A DNA stretch of 64,000 nucleotides, from contig DOAQ01000027.1 in NCBI GenBank assembly GCA_003506435.1, positions 104,143 to 168,142 on the forward strand. The letters run 5' to 3'. The DNA comes from Prolixibacteraceae bacterium (GTDB lineage Bacteria > Bacteroidota > Bacteroidia > Bacteroidales > Prolixibacteraceae). Shown piece by piece: positions 49,288-58,771 of this stretch. Position 1 is the stretch's first letter. The number at the start of each line of letters is the position of its first letter. Below the pieces are notes generated by a model. That model was not told the DNA's origin and ran no database searches. It saw only the letters and a list, made by a program, of their open reading frames with translations. Position numbers and translations under genes: made by a program.

Positions 49288-50523
49288 ATGAAAACAATAA
49301 ATAAACTATTTGTTTCACTTAGTACTGAGGGCCAAAAGTACGAAGTTGGCGAATTGATACTCAAGGAACAAAAGATATACTTCAGGTATAACTCAGATTT
49401 CATATCTTCAGGTTTGAACCTATCACCAATAAAACTTCCTTTTAATAATGAAATTAGCACATGTCAAAAAGAACCTTTTGATGGACTGTTTGGAGTTTTT
49501 AACGATTCGTTACCCGATGGCTGGGGCCGCTTACTGCTTGACAGAACTTTAATTTCTAAAGGAATAGACATTTCAAAAATTACCCCCCTCGACCGATTGG
49601 CCTTTGTTGGCTCAGGAGGAATGGGAGCGCTTATATACCAGCCTGATTTTGAAGGCACCTCTAAACTTTCATCCTTGATTGAATTAGATGTAATTGCCAG
49701 GGAAATGAATCAAATTTTGCAAGGAACCAGTTCTGAAATTATTGAAGAGCTATTTCAACTTGGAGGCTCTTCAGGTGGTGCAAGGCCTAAAATATTTGTT
49801 GCTTACAATCCGGGTAATGAAGAAATAATTCATGGAGAAGAAGAGCTTCCAAACGGATTTGAAAATTGGATAATTAAATTTCCATCATCATCCGACCACC
49901 CTGAAATTGCCAAAATTGAATACGCTTACCACAAAATGGCAACAAAAGCAGGAATTGAGATGAGTGATTGTAAACTCTTTGAAGGAAAATCCGGTAAATT
50001 ATATTTTGGCACCAAAAGATTTGACAGGATTGGCAATACAAGATTACACGTTCATACTGCTTCAGGCTTGATGCATGACAACTTTAGAGCAAGTACGATG
50101 GACTATGGACATTTAATGGACTGTGCATTTCGCCTAGAAAGACACGTAAATGCATATAGAAAAGTATTACGTTTAGCTGCATTCAATGTATTTAGTCATA
50201 ATCGGGATGACCATAGCAAAAACTTTTCATTTCTAATGAATTCAAATGGAGAGTGGCAATTTGCACCTGCTTACGACCTTACTTTTTCATCCTCTTTTTA
50301 TGGATTTCATAGTACAATGGTTGCAGGGGAGAGTCAAAGCCCAGGCAAGAAGCATCTTTTGAAATTGGCTAACCACTTTGGGTTAAAAGATGGTGAAATA
50401 ATAATTGACGAAGTAAGAAGTGCGATTGCCGAATGGAGTAGTATTGCAAAAAAATATAATATAAGTTCAGAAACTATTAAAAACATACAATTATCTCTAA
50501 ACAACATAGAAAAGTCTAATTGA
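49288..50523 (+). CDS. hipA: HipA-family serine/threonine kinase toxin
   Basis: A 411-aa HipA protein. The N-terminal HipA domain runs through FDGLFGVFNDSLPDGWGRLLLDR. The mobile phosphorylation loop has GGSSGGARPKI, which holds the autophosphorylated serine in E. coli HipA. The kinase core shows FGTKRFDRIG, the catalytic loop SHNRDDHSKNFSF and the metal-binding APAYDLTFS. HipA of E. coli phosphorylates glutamyl-tRNA synthetase; targets vary in other HipA-type kinases. All kinase residues look intact. The gene is AT-rich compared with neighbours, fitting acquisition by transfer near the tRNA-Arg gene. Confidence 0.9.
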   Translation: MKTINKLFVSLSTEGQKYEVGELILKEQKIYFRYNSDFISSGLNLSPIKLPFNNEISTCQKEPFDGLFGVFNDSLPDGWGRLLLDRTLISKGIDISKITPLDRLAFVGSGGMGALIYQPDFEGTSKLSSLIELDVIAREMNQILQGTSSEIIEELFQLGGSSGGARPKIFVAYNPGNEEIIHGEEELPNGFENWIIKFPSSSDHPEIAKIEYAYHKMATKAGIEMSDCKLFEGKSGKLYFGTKRFDRIGNTRLHVHTASGLMHDNFRASTMDYGHLMDCAFRLERHVNAYRKVLRLAAFNVFSHNRDDHSKNFSFLMNSNGEWQFAPAYDLTFSSSFYGFHSTMVAGESQSPGKKHLLKLANHFGLKDGEIIIDEVRSAIAEWSSIAKKYNISSETIKNIQLSLNNIEKSN

Positions 50524-50530
50524 TTATAAG

Positions 50531-50860
50531 TCACATCTTCAATGTTTTCTTTTGCTTCTCAGCATTCATAAATTTCAATACCGCATCAAAATCTTCAAGT
50601 AAAAAGTTCGACATTTCTCCGCTTGGTATCACTTGAAAATCAATCTGTTGCAGTAATTAAAAACTGAACCGCTTTTTTATTTTATACACGAATTGATCCC
50701 TTTTCACTACTCAGTTTATTGACCTTTCGTAATGATAGCAGCGATTTAATGGTATACAATTTTATACAGCAGAATTGCTGGCGGAAGGTATGCTTTTATG
50801 CTTGCGTACCATCAGTGAAAGATAGGAAACACAGATTGTTGGTTGAAGTGGCTTCGGCGC
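50531..50860 (-). pseudogene. Decayed gene remnants downstream of hipA
   Basis: On the minus strand a 3' fragment of about 40 codons ends at 50531 (LQQIDFQVIPSGEMSNFLLE, then DFDAVLKFMNAEKQ) with an in-frame stop just upstream and no proper start. A further short frame of about 38 codons lies higher (MLEDYSVSNDEYYQIMEKRA, ending near 50790). They look like pieces of old genes rather than functional ones. I could not assign families. Confidence 0.4.
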
Positions 50861-51020
50861 GTTTTTCCATAATTTGATAATACTCATCATTTGAAACCGA
50901 ATAATCTTCAAGCATTATAACCACCTTTAGTTGTATTCAGGCAAAGGAATTCCATTCGAAAGCAAAAATTTTAATGTGAGTTTGTCGTGCAATCCTAAAA
51001 TACAGGTTTGGAGGTAAAGA
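50861..51020. other. Intergenic, nothing recognised
   Basis: AT-rich sequence between the remnants and the DUF5916 gene stop. No stem with T-run and no reading frame stands out. Confidence 0.4.
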
Positions 51021-53648
51021 TTAAAGCGAGAACCAGTAATTGAATTTTACCATGAAAACATTCTGAGCTTTTGTATCGAATATGCTTCCAAAGCTATCCA
51101 GAATGGAATCGTTGTATATGGTTTCATTTTTTGAACGGGAGTGTGTCCATACAAAGTAAAAGGTCGACCCCGGTTTATATTCCCAGCGGGCGACAAAATT
51201 AGAACGTAGTTCCCTGAAATTAAAGTCGCGGTTGGCAAAGCGCAAATCAGAGATATTGTCTGAATTTTCATCGGCGTAATAGTACCCGTTTTCGAGTTGC
51301 AGCAGATTTACAGGACTATATCTTTGCGCGATGTTACGGTTCCCTGCATCTGTTACTCTCCGGAATTCGGAATAGCGGGCAATTGAAGCATACGGGTTGG
51401 CATAGTATTGTACCGACAGTTCAGGGGTTATAAAATACTCGGCACGAAACGTTGTTTCCAGTATTTTCCAATTGATCCGGCCTACCATAAATTCAATGCT
51501 GTTGTCGTTGCGATAAGCTTTTCCCGCATATTCATGGAGATCCACCATGTCGTAATATTTTGTGTCGCTTGTAAGTTTGAAGTTTTTACTGATTTGCCAA
51601 CGAAGATATAAACGGTAGATTTGATACAGGGTATTGTGGTCGTTTCGGCCTGCGAAATTGGCCGATGCGGCAAACATTACATCTTTCACATTATTGGTTT
51701 GAAAAAACAACAGGCCGTCGTATAAATTTTCTTTATAGAGTTTTGGCCCGCCGCGTAATTCTCTTGTGTCGAAAGTTTTAAAACCTTTGCTGAGGTCGAG
51801 ATGGATGAGCCACAAATTAGTGAAACGTGTAAACAGATGAAGGTTTAGCAAATCCCCGGTTTTTTCGCCTCCGTAGCTCCAGTTTTTTTCCTGACTGATC
51901 TCCCCGTAATAATCACGTAATATTCCTTTTGGTTTATTCACCTTGTAGGTGAGGGTAATTTTTTCACGGATGAAGTCGGCCTGTTTTATGTAACCGATCT
52001 CATTCAGATCGACTCCCGGCGAATGCCAACTGAAATTTCCGATTGCCCTGAATTTTCCACTTCGTTTTCCACCTGAAAAATCCCCTCCAAAGCCCGAAAG
52101 AGTAGTAATCGAATTATCCAAATCCAGATGGCTGGCATCACTTCGCTGGAAATAATGCACCGAGTTTGTTTGCAAACGATAAATGGCATTTTCACTACCT
52201 TCCACATTGCTGTAAAAGCTTTTCATGTCGATAAAATATTTCCTCTTTTTCCATTCGTGCTTGACATCGAGGCCGGCAGAAAATGCCGATTCAGGTAAAA
52301 AATTCAGATGATCGTCGTCGATTTTCCGGATTACGGAAGTTACCATTCCCCCAATAACCGTATTCCCTTTGTTCAAATCCTGTTTTATCCTGCCCACCAG
52401 ATAGTTTGTGAAAGGTTCAACCGGGATTTTTTCTTTGTTGTTTCCTGAATAAATGGACGCATTTTCTTTTGCTGTAAAGCTCTGTATTACGCCCAGCGAA
52501 AGGCCTTTTTTGCTTTTTCCTGTAATTTTCAAGGCATTGATAATCGATGTGTTTTCCGGCATCGAAATGGATTCATCTTCTGAAACCGACGGGGTATAAC
52601 TTGGCGCATGTCCGATCCGCCGTGAATAGAACAGAACGTCAGAGCCCATTTCATAATTCAGAATGGAATTTCCTTCCAGAAAAAATGGTCTTTTTTCATT
52701 GTAAAATACTTCGTATGCATTCAGGTTTAAAACAGAAGGATCTGCTTCTACCTGCCCAAAGTCAGGATTGATGGTATAATCCAGTGTGAAGTCTGACGAG
52801 ATTCCAAGTTTTCCGTCCAGCCCGAAGTCACTGGTTGTTTTGTTTTTTAAATCTGAATCGGGTGAATATTTGAAGCTGGAATAGGGAAGGAGTTCTACTG
52901 TTTTTTTTGGGTTGATTCCGGTTATTCCACGTAACTCACCAAATAAATAAACCATTGCAGGGGCGTCAATCGGAATCAGTTTCCACTGGCTTTCCTCTTT
53001 GATCCGGTCGATCCAGCGCCAGATGTGCATTCCCCAAACCTGTTCTTCTTTTTTTGCAAACCGCAACTGGTTGAAAGGTATCCGAATTTCAGCAGTCCAA
53101 AGTGAATCGTTGACCTGGGTTTTCCCGTCCCACACGGCATCCCAGTTGGTGTCGAACTGATAATCCCCCAGATGTACAAGATCGATTTTTTGTCCTGCGG
53201 CGCTCACGTTAAATTCAAATGCGGTCCTTTTATCGTTGTACGAATCGAGGGCAATACCTGCCATATCTCCGTCAAATTCGTCACGGCGGCTTAATATGGG
53301 ACGAATGCCGTTGGGAACGCTTTCGAAACATTGTATTGCAACATAGAGGTTGTTTTCATCGTACAGAACTTTAATTGTTGTTTCCTCGGACGGGGGACGG
53401 CCTTGTAAAGGTTGTTGCTGAATAAATCCGCCATCCCAGATGCCGGATGTCCAGCAAGCATCGTTTAATTTTCCGTCAATTTTTGGTCGTTCTTTGATCC
53501 GGATTGCATAATAGATTCTTTTGTTGCTTGCATGGATGTTAACCAGAGAGTCAGTAGACAAATTATATTTATCCTTTTCCTGAGCATTGAGTGACAGGCA
53601 TGATAGAAAAAGGATCAGCATGCAGGTAATGTGAAATTTGACGAACAT
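51021..53648 (-). CDS. DUF5916-type outer-membrane protein with N-terminal CBM9-like domain
   Basis: An 875-aa protein with a Sec signal peptide (MFVKFHITCMLILFLSCLSLNAQ). Residues about 45-235 resemble a carbohydrate-binding family 9-like sandwich (RPKIDGKLNDACW, YDENNLYVAIQCFE, WTAEIRIPFNQLRF). From about 260 on, DUF5916 sequence alternates in beta-strand fashion (DFGLDGKLGISSDFTLDYTINPDFGQVEADPS; FFLEGNSIL; SRRIG), with a terminal aromatic strand (FMVKFNYWFSL), as expected for an outer-membrane beta-barrel. The function is not established; members often sit near sugar- or peptide-use genes. It is divergent from the carboxylase operon. Confidence 0.8.
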   Translation of the reverse strand: MFVKFHITCMLILFLSCLSLNAQEKDKYNLSTDSLVNIHASNKRIYYAIRIKERPKIDGKLNDACWTSGIWDGGFIQQQPLQGRPPSEETTIKVLYDENNLYVAIQCFESVPNGIRPILSRRDEFDGDMAGIALDSYNDKRTAFEFNVSAAGQKIDLVHLGDYQFDTNWDAVWDGKTQVNDSLWTAEIRIPFNQLRFAKKEEQVWGMHIWRWIDRIKEESQWKLIPIDAPAMVYLFGELRGITGINPKKTVELLPYSSFKYSPDSDLKNKTTSDFGLDGKLGISSDFTLDYTINPDFGQVEADPSVLNLNAYEVFYNEKRPFFLEGNSILNYEMGSDVLFYSRRIGHAPSYTPSVSEDESISMPENTSIINALKITGKSKKGLSLGVIQSFTAKENASIYSGNNKEKIPVEPFTNYLVGRIKQDLNKGNTVIGGMVTSVIRKIDDDHLNFLPESAFSAGLDVKHEWKKRKYFIDMKSFYSNVEGSENAIYRLQTNSVHYFQRSDASHLDLDNSITTLSGFGGDFSGGKRSGKFRAIGNFSWHSPGVDLNEIGYIKQADFIREKITLTYKVNKPKGILRDYYGEISQEKNWSYGGEKTGDLLNLHLFTRFTNLWLIHLDLSKGFKTFDTRELRGGPKLYKENLYDGLLFFQTNNVKDVMFAASANFAGRNDHNTLYQIYRLYLRWQISKNFKLTSDTKYYDMVDLHEYAGKAYRNDNSIEFMVGRINWKILETTFRAEYFITPELSVQYYANPYASIARYSEFRRVTDAGNRNIAQRYSPVNLLQLENGYYYADENSDNISDLRFANRDFNFRELRSNFVARWEYKPGSTFYFVWTHSRSKNETIYNDSILDSFGSIFDTKAQNVFMVKFNYWFSL

Positions 53649-53714
53649 CGTTGTTTTATGAGATTGGACAAATATAAAAAATTTAACAAAGATGACTGTT
53701 TATGATAATATATT

Positions 53715-53743
53715 TTTGCCCGGAATATTGATTTTTATTTTTG
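53715..53743 (+). promoter_or_regulatory. Promoter of the acyl-CoA carboxylase operon
   Basis: TTTG (53715-53718) and TATTTTTG (53736-53743) form a -33/-7 pair with starts 21 bp apart. The leader would be about 90 nt. A second TAnnTTTG lies at 53711-53718. Confidence 0.6.
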
Positions 53744-53841
53744 TCTTAACAAACATTATTTGTTCGATTGGGTTTTATAGTGAGTGTTATTCTTTTTTAC
53801 AGGAACAGATACTGTGTGCAGATTGATTCTAAATTTTAAAT

Positions 53842-55356
53842 ATGAGTAAAATCAACAAAATCCTGGTTGCCAACCGGGGTGAGATCGCGATCCGGATTAT
53901 GCGGACCTGCCGCGAAATGGGAATTTCAACCGTTGCAGTGTTCTCTGAGGCCGACCGTACTTCCATGCATGTCAGGTATGCCGTCGAGGCCTATTGTATT
54001 GGGCCGGCTCCTTCCGCAGAAAGTTACCTGAATGCCGATAAAATCATTGAAGTTGCAAAAATGACCGGGTCGGATGCGATTCATCCGGGCTACGGATTTT
54101 TGTCTGAAAATGCCGAATTTGCCAGGAAATGCAGCAAAAACGGAATTATTTTTATTGGCCCTTCTCCGGAAGTGATCGAGCAAATGGGAGATAAAATTGA
54201 AGCCCGCAAAACCATGATCAAAGCGGGTGTTCCGGTTGTTCCCGGAACTACTGAGAGTATTAAATCGGAAGATGAGGCTGTAAAAATTATAAACGAAGTG
54301 GGTTTGCCGGTGATGGTGAAAGCTGCTGCCGGTGGTGGCGGAAAAGGGATGCGGCTGGTACGGGACGCCGCGGAAATTATTTCGTCGGTTCGTGCGGCCC
54401 GCTCCGAAGCGCTGGCTGCCTTTGGTGACGATTCGGTGTACATCGAAAAATATATTTCATCGCCCCATCATATCGAATTTCAGATATTGGGCGACCAACA
54501 AGGAAATGTTGTTCATCTTTTTGAACGGGAATGTTCGGTGCAGCGTCGTCATCAGAAAATGATCGAAGAGACGCCTTCTCCGCTTATGACCCCCGAATTG
54601 CGTAAAGTGATGGGGCAGCACGCTGTTGAAGCCGCTCAAACTGTAAATTACGTGGGGGCAGGCACAATCGAATTTTTGGTTGACAACAATTTGAATTTCT
54701 ATTTTCTGGAAATGAATACCCGCTTGCAGGTGGAACACCCGATTACGGAACGGGTCACCGGGATTGACCTGGTAAAACAACAAATCCTGGTTGCCGAGGG
54801 CGAGGAGTTGTCCTTTAAACAGGAAGACCTGTTTCAACGGGGGCATGCCATTGAATGTCGTATTTATGCTGAAGATTCGGATAATAATTTCATGCCAAAC
54901 CCCGGTAAAATACACAACATCAACCAGCCGCTGGGACTTGGCGTGCGTACCGACGGCTATGCCTATGAAGGGTATGAAATACCGATTTACTACGACTCGA
55001 TGATTTCAAAATTAATTGTTTGGGCGCAAAATCGTGATGAAGCGATTGAACGGATGAAACGGGCTTTGTACGAATATAAAATCACCGGCGTAAAAACATC
55101 GATTAAGTTTCTCGAACGCATCATGGATTCAGGCGATTTCAGGTCGGGAAATTACGATACGAACTTTATCGAAAAGAACCATGAATTTTTACTTGCCAGA
55201 TCGCCCTCTGCCGACGATTGCGAAGACATGGTAATCATCGCAACCTATATTGAATTCATTGATCAGATAAATCGTTCGTACACAAACAAGGAGTTGTACC
55301 CGGCCCAAAATCGCTGGACAAAATATACGTATAAGAAAAATTTTGAACGTTTATAA
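53842..55356 (+). CDS. Biotin carboxylase subunit of an acyl-CoA carboxylase
   Basis: A 504-aa ATP-grasp enzyme that carboxylates biotin with bicarbonate and ATP. Motifs: KILVANRGEIAIRIMRTCRE, IHPGYGFLSENAEFA, the ATP-binding KAAAGGGGKGMRLV, ERECSVQRRHQKMIEE, and FLEMNTRLQVEHPITE. Length is slightly over the usual 450 for AccC and is typical of carboxylases with a separate carrier. It is first of three tightly packed genes (9 bp, then 11 bp) with the biotin carrier and carboxyltransferase, so the enzyme is probably propionyl-CoA (or acyl-CoA) carboxylase rather than the fatty-acid AccABCD. Confidence 0.92.
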   Translation: MSKINKILVANRGEIAIRIMRTCREMGISTVAVFSEADRTSMHVRYAVEAYCIGPAPSAESYLNADKIIEVAKMTGSDAIHPGYGFLSENAEFARKCSKNGIIFIGPSPEVIEQMGDKIEARKTMIKAGVPVVPGTTESIKSEDEAVKIINEVGLPVMVKAAAGGGGKGMRLVRDAAEIISSVRAARSEALAAFGDDSVYIEKYISSPHHIEFQILGDQQGNVVHLFERECSVQRRHQKMIEETPSPLMTPELRKVMGQHAVEAAQTVNYVGAGTIEFLVDNNLNFYFLEMNTRLQVEHPITERVTGIDLVKQQILVAEGEELSFKQEDLFQRGHAIECRIYAEDSDNNFMPNPGKIHNINQPLGLGVRTDGYAYEGYEIPIYYDSMISKLIVWAQNRDEAIERMKRALYEYKITGVKTSIKFLERIMDSGDFRSGNYDTNFIEKNHEFLLARSPSADDCEDMVIIATYIEFIDQINRSYTNKELYPAQNRWTKYTYKKNFERL

Positions 55357-55365
55357 AAATCAGGT

Positions 55366-55875
55366 ATGTCTATTGAGATAAAACTGGATAACCGTGTTGC
55401 TTCGGTTGAATTGCTGGAGCAAAATGAAAACCTTCTGAAAGTAAAAGTCGACGACAAAATTTATGATGTCGATCTGATGCACAACGACGAAGGTGTTTTT
55501 TCCATTATTCACGAAGGAAGATCATACAATATTGAGTTGGTACAATCGGAAAAACCGAAACATTATTCAGCATATACGCTTTATAATACGTACGATGTTG
55601 AAGTGATTGATGCCGAGTCGAGATATTTGCGAAACCGTGGTGTCGGCGGTCTGATCGGCTCGGAAAATACCGTGTCGTCGCCCATGCCAGGCAAAGTTGT
55701 AAAAATACCGGTCTCGGTAGGAGACCCGGTAAGAAAAGGAGATACTGTTGTAATTATTTCCGCCATGAAAATGGAAAGCGAATACAAAGCTCCGATTGAC
55801 GGAGTAGTTTCAAAAATCAATGTTTCGGAACAGGAAACCATTGATGCGAACCAGGTATTAATAGAAATTGAATAA
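55366..55875 (+). CDS. Biotin carboxyl carrier protein
   Basis: A 169-aa protein. Residues 1-90 are a beta-rich linker domain; the C-terminal biotinyl domain (about 100-169) starts SSPMPGKVVKIPVSVGD and has the biotinylation site SAMKMESEY with Lys135. The domain layout is that of carrier subunits of propionyl-CoA carboxylase or methylmalonyl-CoA decarboxylase (gamma) types. It swings carboxybiotin between the enzymes encoded on either side. Confidence 0.9.
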   Translation: MSIEIKLDNRVASVELLEQNENLLKVKVDDKIYDVDLMHNDEGVFSIIHEGRSYNIELVQSEKPKHYSAYTLYNTYDVEVIDAESRYLRNRGVGGLIGSENTVSSPMPGKVVKIPVSVGDPVRKGDTVVIISAMKMESEYKAPIDGVVSKINVSEQETIDANQVLIEIE

Positions 55876-55886
55876 TTGCAGATAAC

Positions 55887-57422
55887 ATGGATTTAAAAAC
55901 CAAGTTTGAAAACTTTGCCGAAATTTCGAGGCAGGCTGAACTGGGCGGAGGCGCCGAGCGAATTGAAAAACAACACCAGGGAGGAAAAAAAACAGCCCGC
56001 GAGCGGATTATCCAACTGCTCGATCCGGGAACCTTTCAGGAAATTGATAAGCTGGTCACTCACCGGGCAACGGATTTCGGGATTGATAAAAATAAAATAC
56101 CAGGCGATGGAGTAGTGGCCGGTTACGGTTATATTCACGGCCGGTTGGTATACGTTTTTGCCCAGGATTTTACGGTTTTTGGCGGAACGTTGAGCCGTGC
56201 CAATGCCGATAAAATCGTAAAAATACAGGAGCTGGCCGTTAAAATGGGGGCGCCTGTCATCGGGCTGAACGACTCCGGTGGTGCCCGTATCCAGGAAGGA
56301 GTTGAATCGCTGGCCGGTTATGCCGATATTTTTTACAACAATGTAATGTCGTCGGGAGTGATTCCCCAGATCAGCGCCATACTGGGGCCTTGCGCAGGCG
56401 GAGCCGTTTATTCGCCGGCTCTTACCGACTTTATTTTCATGGTCGACAAAACCAGTCACATGTTTGTTACCGGCCCTGAAGTTATTAAAACAGTGACTCA
56501 CGAAGATGTTTCGAAAGAAGAACTTGGCGGCGCCGTGACCCACAGCTCGCGGAGCGGAGTGGCTCATTTTACGGGCGGGAACGAAGAACAGACTCTGATG
56601 ATGGTACGCGAACTGATGAGTTTCATTCCATCAAACAATATGGACGATCCACTGGTAAAACAAGCTACTGATCCTATTGGACGTACCGACGAATCTCTCA
56701 ATAATATTATCCCGGTCGATCCGAACAAACCGTATGATATGAAAGATATCATCATGAAGATCATTGACGATGAACATTTTCTGGAAGTGCAGCCGCATTA
56801 TGCCGAAAACATGATCATCGGGTTTGCTCGTTTTGGCGGCCGTTCGGTAGGTATTGTTGCCAACCAGCCCGCGCATCTCGCAGGTGTACTCGACATTAAT
56901 TCGTCGATCAAGGCTGCGCGTTTTGTTCGTTTCTGCGATGCGTTCAATATTCCGCTGGTGACCTTGGTCGATGTTCCGGGTTTCCTTCCGGGAACCAGCC
57001 AGGAATTTGGCGGCATTATTAAGCACGGCGCCAAATTGCTGTATGCTTTTGCTGAAGCCACTGTTGCCAAGATTACCATCATTACCCGGAAAGCATACGG
57101 TGGCGCCTACGATGTGATGTCGAGCAAGCACATTGGCGGCGATGTGAACCTGGCCTATCCGACTGCCGAGATTGCCGTAATGGGGCCGGAAGGCGCAATT
57201 AACATTCTGCGCAGGGATATTACCAGCGCCGAAGAGAAAGCCAAAGCTGTGGATGAATATCGCGAAAAATTTGCCAATCCGTATAAAGCGGCTTCTCTGG
57301 GGTATATCGATGAAATTATTTACCCGAAAGAAACCCGGGCGAAGATTATACAGGCGCTGGAAATGACACGCAATAAACGGAAATCGAACCTGCCTAGGAA
57401 GCACGGAAATATTCCCCTCTAA
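55887..57422 (+). CDS. Acyl-CoA carboxyltransferase (propionyl-CoA carboxylase beta / methylmalonyl-CoA decarboxylase alpha type)
   Basis: A 511-aa crotonase-fold carboxyltransferase. Signatures: GGKKTARERIIQLLDPGTF, DFTVFGGTLSRANADKI, GLNDSGGARIQEGVESL, AILGPCAGGAVYSPALTDF with the Gly-Gly oxyanion hole, and RKAYGGAYDVMSSKHIGGDV. It moves CO2 between biotin and propionyl-CoA/methylmalonyl-CoA. The sequence cannot show direction: with the carboxylase beside it the complex looks like propionyl-CoA carboxylase, but sodium-pumping decarboxylases share this subunit. No decarboxylase beta (membrane) gene is in the window, which favours the carboxylase. Confidence 0.9.
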   Translation: MDLKTKFENFAEISRQAELGGGAERIEKQHQGGKKTARERIIQLLDPGTFQEIDKLVTHRATDFGIDKNKIPGDGVVAGYGYIHGRLVYVFAQDFTVFGGTLSRANADKIVKIQELAVKMGAPVIGLNDSGGARIQEGVESLAGYADIFYNNVMSSGVIPQISAILGPCAGGAVYSPALTDFIFMVDKTSHMFVTGPEVIKTVTHEDVSKEELGGAVTHSSRSGVAHFTGGNEEQTLMMVRELMSFIPSNNMDDPLVKQATDPIGRTDESLNNIIPVDPNKPYDMKDIIMKIIDDEHFLEVQPHYAENMIIGFARFGGRSVGIVANQPAHLAGVLDINSSIKAARFVRFCDAFNIPLVTLVDVPGFLPGTSQEFGGIIKHGAKLLYAFAEATVAKITIITRKAYGGAYDVMSSKHIGGDVNLAYPTAEIAVMGPEGAINILRRDITSAEEKAKAVDEYREKFANPYKAASLGYIDEIIYPKETRAKIIQALEMTRNKRKSNLPRKHGNIPL

Positions 57423-57467
57423 CTTCGACATCACGCAGTATCCAGTATCAAACTAAAGTATACAACA

Positions 57468-58046
57468 ATGGCATATACACTGACAATCGGGGCGAAAGCC
57501 CCGGCTTTTCAGCTTCCGGCAACCGACGGAAATACCTATTCGATTGCCGATTTTACTTCGGAATATCTGGTGGTTTTCTTTACCTGTAACCATTGTCCGT
57601 ATGTTTTGGGCAGCGATGAGATAACCCGCGAGACTGTTCTGAAATTCAGGAACAAGGGCGTTGATTTTGTGGCGATTAATTCAAATAGCGCCAATACTTA
57701 TCCGGAAGACGATTTTCCGCACATGGTTGAACGGATGGATGAACACCGTTTCCCGTGGGTTTATCTTCATGATGAAACACAGGAAATTGCTCTTGCTTAC
57801 GGCGCATTGAAAACGCCCCACTTTTTTGTGTTCAACAAGGAACGAAAACTGGTTTATACCGGGAGAGCGGTCGATTCGCCGCGCGAACCTGCCCGCATTA
57901 CGGTGAATGATCTCAACAGGACTCTGGAAGAGCTTTTGGCTGGCAAAAAAGTTTCTGTTCCGCTCACCAACCCGATCGGCTGCAATATAAAATGGGAAGG
58001 GAAAGATCGAAAATGGATGCCCGATGAGGCTTGCGATCTGGTGTGA
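57468..58046 (+). CDS. Thioredoxin-fold (AhpC/TSA-like) protein
   Basis: A 192-aa soluble protein with a redoxin fold: IGAKAPAFQLPATDGNTYSIADF, then VVFFTCNHCPYVLG with a CxxC (Cys-Asn-His-Cys) in the active-site position, and the cis-proline region ALKTPHFFVFNKERKLVYTGR. This subfamily is usually annotated as a thioredoxin-family/alkyl hydroperoxide reductase-like protein. The actual substrate is unknown. No signal peptide, so it should be cytoplasmic. It starts 45 bp after the carboxylase operon and may be read through from it. Confidence 0.85.
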   Translation: MAYTLTIGAKAPAFQLPATDGNTYSIADFTSEYLVVFFTCNHCPYVLGSDEITRETVLKFRNKGVDFVAINSNSANTYPEDDFPHMVERMDEHRFPWVYLHDETQEIALAYGALKTPHFFVFNKERKLVYTGRAVDSPREPARITVNDLNRTLEELLAGKKVSVPLTNPIGCNIKWEGKDRKWMPDEACDLV

Positions 58047-58114
58047 CGAACAATGTTTTGAAAAGCTGTTCCTGATTTTAGATTCAGTTACAGTGAATAG
58101 CACAAAATCAGAAG

Positions 58115-58663
58115 ATGAGTAAAAAAATCAGATACGTTGCCCTGCTTCGGGGCATCAATGTGGGTGGACATCATAAAGTGCCCATGGCGGAACTTTGTAG
58201 TGTGATGACGGAACTTGGGTTTGAAAATGTTATCACCCTGCTTAACTCGGGAAATGTGATTTTTGATGCTTCGGCAAGGCGTGACGAAGAGTTGGAAGCG
58301 ACCATTGCCGGACAGTTGGAGAAAAGTTTTGGATTTCCTGTTCCTGTGCTTTTGAGAAGATCAGAAGAAATTCGTGACATTGTCGATAACAACCCGTTTG
58401 AAAATATTGAAGTTACCAAAGATATTCGTTTATATATTTCTTTTCTGAAGCAGGTTCCCTCACTAAATCTGACGATTCCATGGGCTTCATGTGATAATTC
58501 TTTTCGTATTCTTGAAATCCGGGACAGAACCATTTTTAGTGTGCTGGATCTTGCCGTTACCCAAACCACCAAAGGAATGGATGTATTGGAGCAGTTTTTT
58601 GGAAAGGACATCACCACCAGAAACTTGAACACAATAGAACGGATTGCCGGTACAATCGGATGA
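58115..58663 (+). CDS. DUF1697-family protein
   Basis: A 182-aa alpha/beta protein typical of DUF1697: YVALLRGINVGGHHKVPMAEL at the start, NVITLLNSGNVIFDA, and PFENIEV with TKDIRLYISFL. The function is unknown. Stand-alone with 68 bp before it. Confidence 0.88.
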   Translation: MSKKIRYVALLRGINVGGHHKVPMAELCSVMTELGFENVITLLNSGNVIFDASARRDEELEATIAGQLEKSFGFPVPVLLRRSEEIRDIVDNNPFENIEVTKDIRLYISFLKQVPSLNLTIPWASCDNSFRILEIRDRTIFSVLDLAVTQTTKGMDVLEQFFGKDITTRNLNTIERIAGTIG

Positions 58664-58771
58664 TTAGCTGAATAAATCTTCAACAGTAAAAAAGTTAATA
58701 AACGACAGATTTACCTGTTATTTCGGTTTGGTTGCAATACGGGTTATGCTGCTTTTTGAGATTATACGAAA

